From Alkalicoccus urumqiensis (lineage in GTDB: Bacteria > Bacillota > Bacilli > Bacillales > Salisediminibacteriaceae), in NCBI RefSeq assembly GCF_002993335.1, contig NZ_PVNS01000002.1, forward strand, positions 248,001 through 312,000: DNA of 64,000 nucleotides, read 5' to 3'. Numbering within the stretch: the stretch's first letter is position 1; each line of letters begins with the position of its first letter. The notes under the pieces are model-generated. The model was not told the origin of the DNA. It searched no databases and saw nothing but the letters and a program-made list of their open reading frames with translations. Below are positions 59,578 to 64,000 of the stretch, piece by piece. Both the position numbers and the translations under genes were made by a program.

Positions 59578-62500
59578 ATGGAACTGACGCAGGAAGAACA
59601 AGAAAGACTCCAGCGTATACATAATAAAGGAAACACGTTTGAGATCGCATTCTGTGGTCATTTTTCAGCAGGAAAGTCCACGTTATTAAATGGACTTCTC
59701 GGAGCGGAAGTACTGCCGACAAGTCCCATTCCGACGAGCGCAAACATCATCCGTATCATGAGCGGCAGGCTCGGGCTTGATATTCTGGATGACCGGGGGT
59801 TTGTCACCCGGTCGTTCGATGAAGAAATTCCGTGGGAGAAAGTCCGTTCCTGGGGAAAAGACGGAAATGCAGTATCGGGTATTACGATACGTGCACCGCT
59901 CAATCTTCTCGGGGAAAATGGCGTTATTGCAGATACGCCGGGAGTCGATTCAACCGATCCGACGCATGCGGAAGTGACGACAGAGCAGCTGTTTGCAACG
60001 GACGTTATCGTGTATGTGATGGACTACAATCATGTGCAGTCTGAAACGAACCTGTATTTTCTTAAAGAATTGTCTGAATCCGGGAAGCCGGTCATTATCG
60101 TTATTAATCAGATTGATAAACACCGAGAAGAGGAAGTACAGGCAGATGTTTTTAAAGAGCAGGTGGAGTCGCTGTTTGAATCCTGGTATATCCGCTATGC
60201 AGCTTTTTATTTTACGTCGATGAAAGAGCCTGATCACCCGCTGAATGAATTTGATTCTCTCCGGAGAAAGCTGACCTCTATTTTTGCAGCGAGCAGTCAA
60301 TTTCACGCCTCCGCGGAAGCAGCGCTTAATAAGGGATTCCACGAGTCGCTCGTCAACCGGCTGCGCGGCGTTTCAGAAGAACGGATGTCAGAGATTGCCG
60401 CGTCAGCGGAAGCAAAGGGCTTTTCAACCGAAGAGCTTGAGGAAGCGTCACAGCTCGAGGAGGAGTATGAGGAACTGAGAACGTGGGAGGAGGCACTGGA
60501 GAAGTCGTATGAAGATTCCATGAAGCGTGTATACGACAATGTGTATTTGTTTCCTTATACGGCAATGGAGCTTTTGAAGCAGGCTGTAGAAGCGATACAG
60601 CGCTCCTTTAAGACCGGCCTTCTCTTTGCAGGCAGGAAAACGGAGGAAGAGCGCTCCCGCCGTCTGAAACAGCTTGCGGTGGAAGTAAACGACACGATCC
60701 GTGCCCAGCTTCTTTATCACGTGGAGGATTACTTCCGCTCGCTGGAAACCGGCCGCCTCGATAATCAGGATGAATTCAGCCGGGCTATGGACCGTCTGCT
60801 GATTACCGTAGATGAAGAATGGCTCCGGGAACGAATCCGCGGCGCAGAGAATAAAACGGAGTACATCTATACGCTTGCAGGTAAGCTGAACGATGAGCTT
60901 ATCCGGGATGTACGGCGTCAGGCCGGAGAAGTCCTGCAGGTGTATCTAAGCGGCATCAAACGGGCAAAAGAAGAAGATCTTGAGGCAGCGGCAGAGAAAA
61001 AAGAACGTTTCAGCGAGCTGGAGGCACTTCATGCTGAAAAAGAACGGGAGGAAATCCGCCTCAATAAAGAGCTAGCTGAGGCGGAGCAGTATGAACCGAG
61101 GGCAGGTTCAGTCAAACCGCTTCTTGATCAGATCCGTGACGCAGAGGGAGCCGAGGCAGAAGAGGAAACAATCTGGTCGACTGCGGTGACCGGCCGGGAG
61201 GAAACGTTCACGGAAGAAGCCATGCAGCCGGAGCCGGAAGCTCCTGCATTTGATGAGGAAGAAGCTGAAACGTGGGCCCGCTCACTGAAAGCATGGCTGG
61301 AAACGCTTGAAGAAGGTCCGGTGACATCCAGAGAAATTAAGCTGCTTACGGATATGCTGAAGAAAGCAGAAGATCAGACGATGACGATTTCTCTTTTCGG
61401 TGCCTTCAGTGCTGGAAAATCCAGTTTTGCCAATGCCATGCTCGGAAGAAAAATTATGCCGGTGGCACCTCACCCGACGACTGCAGCCGTAAACACTGTT
61501 AAGATGCCTCCGTCACCGGAGCTGGACCAGCAGGCAGAGATACGTGTCAAAACGAGAGCGGCACTGTCACAGGAAATCGCCTCGGTTGCGGAAAGTCTGC
61601 GAATAGTACTGGATATCGATACGATCGGCAAATTCAACCCGCGCTCGGTCAGAACAAAATCACGGATGCAGCGTTCAGCGCTGGATTATCTCGCTGTACT
61701 GCAGAAAAGCCTGCGCGAGAAAAAAGTAACATTCGGCGGTATTATTGAAACGTCCATCCAGGAAGTGGAACCATATGTGGCCGATGAGTATACAGCCTGT
61801 CTTATTGATGAGATCGTCATGTACGCAGATACCGATTTTACGAAAATGGGAGGTATACTGGTCGATACACCAGGTGTTAATTCGGTACATGGAAGGCACA
61901 CAAACGTAGCATTTAAGCAGCTGGAGCGCTCCGATGCCGTGTTTTACCTAACCTACTATAACCATGCGTTTTCCAAAGCAGATGCATACTTCCTGGAGCA
62001 GATGAATGAAATTAACCAAAGTTTCGATCAGGATAAACTGTACTTTTTCATCAATGCGAGCGATCTCGCCTCAGATCAGCAGGAGCTGAGGGAAGTAAGA
62101 GACCATGTTTCCGGTGAGCTGAAGCGGTTCGGGTACAAGTCCCCCCGGTTATTTCATGTTTCTTCCAGAGGGGCATTTGAAGGCGGAGACACGTCGTTTG
62201 ATACATTTTACAACTATTTCAAAACGGATATCTCCGGAGAGCTGAAACGGCTGACATATCAGATGACTGCGGAAGCCGAATCCCGTCTTCTGGCAAGGAT
62301 CGAAGCATTTGCCGTGGAAAAACAGAAAATGACAGATGCAGATGCCGAACGGCTTCACCATCAAAAGCAGCTCCTGCAGGACGAAGAAGAAGCATTGAAT
62401 CAGCTCGACTTCCATTTTGTGCGCCGGGATGCAGAAAGAGAACTGGAGCAGCTTATGCTCTATCTGCGTAAACGGATGACGTACGTGCTGCACGATTATT

Positions 62501-63132
62501 TCCAGTCGGCCATTAATGTTTCTACGATATCCGGTGACGGGCGCAGAGAACTGCAGCAGTCTCTCGAGGCTGCGGTTATTGACTGGGAAATGATGGGCAG
62601 GCGCTTTTTATTCCAGGAATGGGAAGCAGTCTCCATCCGCCTGAATTACGCTGTACAGCGTCTTTTCCGAAAGTGGACAGAGCAGTATGAGAAAAAAATA
62701 AGGGAGATAAGCGCCAACGCGTTTGTAGAGAGACCGCGAGCTTCCGTTGAGCTGAAAACAGGCGAAGGCGAACTGCGTCTACTCGAAAAACCGGAACAGT
62801 ATGCATCAAGAGTAAAGTCAAAAAAGCAGTTTTTTGAAGGAGACGAACTAAAGCATTTGAAAGACGATCTAACGGCGGAAGCTTCGGGACGGATTCAGCT
62901 GTTTTTAAAGCAGGAGGAGGAGCAGGCGTTTGAAAAGCTGCATCCGGAACTGCTTCGTCTGGAGGAAGAAGTACGAAATCTCGCTTCGGAGTCTGTCCGT
63001 CAGGAAAAAGACATCATTGAACGATATTTGTCGGAGGAAAACGACTTTTCAGATGCTCCGCTGGAACGTCACGAAAAGGAAATTGCTCCGAAAAGACCTG
63101 ATGCTTTAAGCAGAGGAAATAATCCGCTATAA
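59578..63132 (+). CDS. dynA: Dynamin-like GTPase, two-headed (DynA)
   Basis: An 1184-residue protein made of two dynamin-like units fused in tandem, as in B. subtilis DynA/YpbR (about 1190 residues), a membrane-remodelling GTPase that helps repair and fuse membranes. The first GTPase has GHFSAGKS at residues 27-34, ADTPGVDSTDP and NQIDKH. The second has GAFSAGKS at residues 608-615, VDTPGVNSVHG and, in place of N-K-x-D, NASDLA. Long helical stalk regions follow each GTPase, with an acidic/charged linker near residues 470-590. ATG 59578 lies 8 bases after AGAGGAG, better than the in-frame GTG at 59569. The small membrane protein gene downstream starts 17 bases after its stop codon. Confidence 0.95.
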   Translation: MELTQEEQERLQRIHNKGNTFEIAFCGHFSAGKSTLLNGLLGAEVLPTSPIPTSANIIRIMSGRLGLDILDDRGFVTRSFDEEIPWEKVRSWGKDGNAVSGITIRAPLNLLGENGVIADTPGVDSTDPTHAEVTTEQLFATDVIVYVMDYNHVQSETNLYFLKELSESGKPVIIVINQIDKHREEEVQADVFKEQVESLFESWYIRYAAFYFTSMKEPDHPLNEFDSLRRKLTSIFAASSQFHASAEAALNKGFHESLVNRLRGVSEERMSEIAASAEAKGFSTEELEEASQLEEEYEELRTWEEALEKSYEDSMKRVYDNVYLFPYTAMELLKQAVEAIQRSFKTGLLFAGRKTEEERSRRLKQLAVEVNDTIRAQLLYHVEDYFRSLETGRLDNQDEFSRAMDRLLITVDEEWLRERIRGAENKTEYIYTLAGKLNDELIRDVRRQAGEVLQVYLSGIKRAKEEDLEAAAEKKERFSELEALHAEKEREEIRLNKELAEAEQYEPRAGSVKPLLDQIRDAEGAEAEEETIWSTAVTGREETFTEEAMQPEPEAPAFDEEEAETWARSLKAWLETLEEGPVTSREIKLLTDMLKKAEDQTMTISLFGAFSAGKSSFANAMLGRKIMPVAPHPTTAAVNTVKMPPSPELDQQAEIRVKTRAALSQEIASVAESLRIVLDIDTIGKFNPRSVRTKSRMQRSALDYLAVLQKSLREKKVTFGGIIETSIQEVEPYVADEYTACLIDEIVMYADTDFTKMGGILVDTPGVNSVHGRHTNVAFKQLERSDAVFYLTYYNHAFSKADAYFLEQMNEINQSFDQDKLYFFINASDLASDQQELREVRDHVSGELKRFGYKSPRLFHVSSRGAFEGGDTSFDTFYNYFKTDISGELKRLTYQMTAEAESRLLARIEAFAVEKQKMTDADAERLHHQKQLLQDEEEALNQLDFHFVRRDAERELEQLMLYLRKRMTYVLHDYFQSAINVSTISGDGRRELQQSLEAAVIDWEMMGRRFLFQEWEAVSIRLNYAVQRLFRKWTEQYEKKIREISANAFVERPRASVELKTGEGELRLLEKPEQYASRVKSKKQFFEGDELKHLKDDLTAEASGRIQLFLKQEEEQAFEKLHPELLRLEEEVRNLASESVRQEKDIIERYLSEENDFSDAPLERHEKEIAPKRPDALSRGNNPL

Positions 63133-63149
63133 TAAAGCAGGGTGATAAG

Positions 63150-63350
63150 ATGATCTGGCTCATAGCTGCCGCTGCACTGATCTGTATACTGGGTCTGGCA
63201 GCAACGATAATGATCGGGATCAATCCCGAGGACAAATCCTATGATGATGAAGAAAAAACAAAAAAACACTTTCAGCGGATCATCCTGCTTTACGTGGTGG
63301 CATTCATCCCACTCGCAGTTGGTTCCGTCGTATATTTTGTGTTCTGGTAG
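63150..63350 (+). CDS. Small two-helix membrane protein
   Basis: A 66-residue protein with hydrophobic segments at residues 2-22 and 44-65 and a short charged cytoplasmic-type loop (NPEDKSYDDEEKTKKHFQR) between them. I do not recognise the family. The start ATG is preceded by AGGGTGATAAG. Its position 17 bases after dynA suggests co-transcription and possibly a role near the membrane with DynA, but that rests on context only. Confidence 0.68.
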   Translation: MIWLIAAAALICILGLAATIMIGINPEDKSYDDEEKTKKHFQRIILLYVVAFIPLAVGSVVYFVFW

Positions 63351-63368
63351 GAATTAAAGGAGGAAACG

Positions 63369-64000
63369 GTGAAAAACATTCAACTTGCAGCGCTCGATAT
63401 GGATGGCACGCTTCTCAGGAACGACCATACCATTTCCGAGCAGAATAAACATGCACTGGTACAGGCAAAAGAAAAAGGAATTCATATTGTAATTGCAACC
63501 GGCCGCTCCCTGATGGCCGTAGAATCCTATGTCGAGGAGCTCGGACTGGACGGTCACTTAATTACAGGAAACGGAAGTGAAATCTGGAAGTTGGATGGAC
63601 GTCCCGAGCTGGTTGAACGGACGCCGCTTGAGAGCAGAATTGTCGACACGCTGTGGAATATCCGCAGACGTCACAACACTCGGCACTGGGCGGCAACGAC
63701 AACGAAAGTCTGGAAACAGGAAATGCCCGACGATATTATTGGGGAAACGTGGCTCAAATTCGGTTACGATACGGGAAATCCGGACGTACGGGATGCAATT
63801 CTTGAAGAACTGAAAGACGTGGAGCACCTGATCGAAATTACAAACTCCCATCCATTAAATCTTGAAATTAATGCAAAAGGTGTTCACAAAGCAGACGCTG
63901 TCCAACGCGTGCTGTCGTGGTATAACTTATCTTTTGAAAATGTCATTGCCTGCGGCGACAGTCTGAATGATAAAACAATGATTGAAGCTGCCGGACTGGG
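63369..64000 (+). CDS. Cof-type HAD-IIB phosphatase, N-terminal part (cut by window end)
   Basis: The frame runs off the window end with about 210 codons visible. It opens IQLAALDMDGTLLRNDHTIS (motif I, D-x-D), then VIATGRSLMAV (motif II threonine), a cap domain from about residue 85, LEINAKGVHKADAV (motif III lysine region) and CGDSLNDKTMIEAAG (motif IV aspartates near residue 195). This is the Cof/YidA-type HAD-IIB layout, phosphatases acting on sugar phosphates or flavin nucleotides; the substrate cannot be told. The start is GTG, 6-7 bases after AAGGAGG. It lies 18 bases behind the small membrane protein gene. Confidence 0.88.
   Translation, partial: MKNIQLAALDMDGTLLRNDHTISEQNKHALVQAKEKGIHIVIATGRSLMAVESYVEELGLDGHLITGNGSEIWKLDGRPELVERTPLESRIVDTLWNIRRRHNTRHWAATTTKVWKQEMPDDIIGETWLKFGYDTGNPDVRDAILEELKDVEHLIEITNSHPLNLEINAKGVHKADAVQRVLSWYNLSFENVIACGDSLNDKTMIEAAGL

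Overview
The window is chromosomal DNA from a Gram-positive, Bacillus-like bacterium (Bacillales). Evidence: AddA-type helicase/nuclease, YkpA-type ABC-F protein, an argCJBD-carAB-argF operon with an arginine-specific carbamoyl-phosphate synthetase, a proBA T-box, double-headed DynA dynamin, strong AGGAGG ribosome binding sites, frequent TTG/GTG starts and many extended -10 promoters. Ectoine-pathway genes (ectA, ectB) point to a halophilic or haloalkaliphilic member of the Bacillaceae. Base composition looks near-balanced by eye; it was not computed. No rRNA, tRNA, CRISPR array, insertion sequence or prophage was seen.

Layout. 1-1.3 kb: the 3' end of addA. 1.3-9.4 kb: ABC-F protein (minus), two unrecognised proteins, a two-domain gamma-glutamylcyclotransferase (YkqA-like), a GNAT protein, a C45-type peptidase, a flavin-barrel/UbiA prenyltransferase fusion and Ohr. 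9.6-13.2 kb: a redox operon (membrane-anchored MsrA-MsrB, cytoplasmic MsrA, a beta-lactamase-like hydrolase, a ring-cleaving dioxygenase-like VOC protein). 13.3-14.8 kb: cardiolipin synthase. 15.2-27.5 kb: the whole arginine pathway from N-acetylglutamate to arginine, with ARG boxes at argC and probably argG. 27.6-31.9 kb: ilvE, a small DUF6884-like protein, a deoxyinosine/uracil-type DNA glycosylase, a 5'-3' exonuclease, a BtuF-like binding protein and a DCC-family protein. 32.2-33.9 kb: a lone tyrosine recombinase with repeats in its promoter region and an AbrB-family membrane protein.

34-42.5 kb is mostly minus strand: ectAB (with no ectC after it), typA, proBA under a proline-type T-box, and a UPF0237-UPF0210 pair under a singleton glycine riboswitch. 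42.5-44.9 kb: a membrane-anchored serine hydrolase and an acyltransferase-3 protein. 45-48.2 kb: an apparent nitrogen-controlled operon of ammonium transporter, GlnD-like DUF294 nucleotidyltransferase and DnaQ-like exonuclease. 48.2-53.8 kb: HAD phosphatase, ilvA, cvfB, topB and a tiny retropepsin-like protein. 54-57 kb: a head-to-head pair of paralogous membrane proteins. 57.5-64 kb: beta-phosphoglucomutase-like enzyme, a secreted stalk-domain protein, dynA, a small membrane protein and a truncated Cof-type HAD phosphatase.

Most genes are core metabolism. The least conventional parts are the amt-DUF294-exonuclease operon, the glycine riboswitch over UPF0237-UPF0210, ectAB without ectC, the flavin-barrel/UbiA fusion, the head-to-head paralogous transporters and the repeats around the recombinase promoter. 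All function calls rest on reading motifs and family resemblance; no database search was run.
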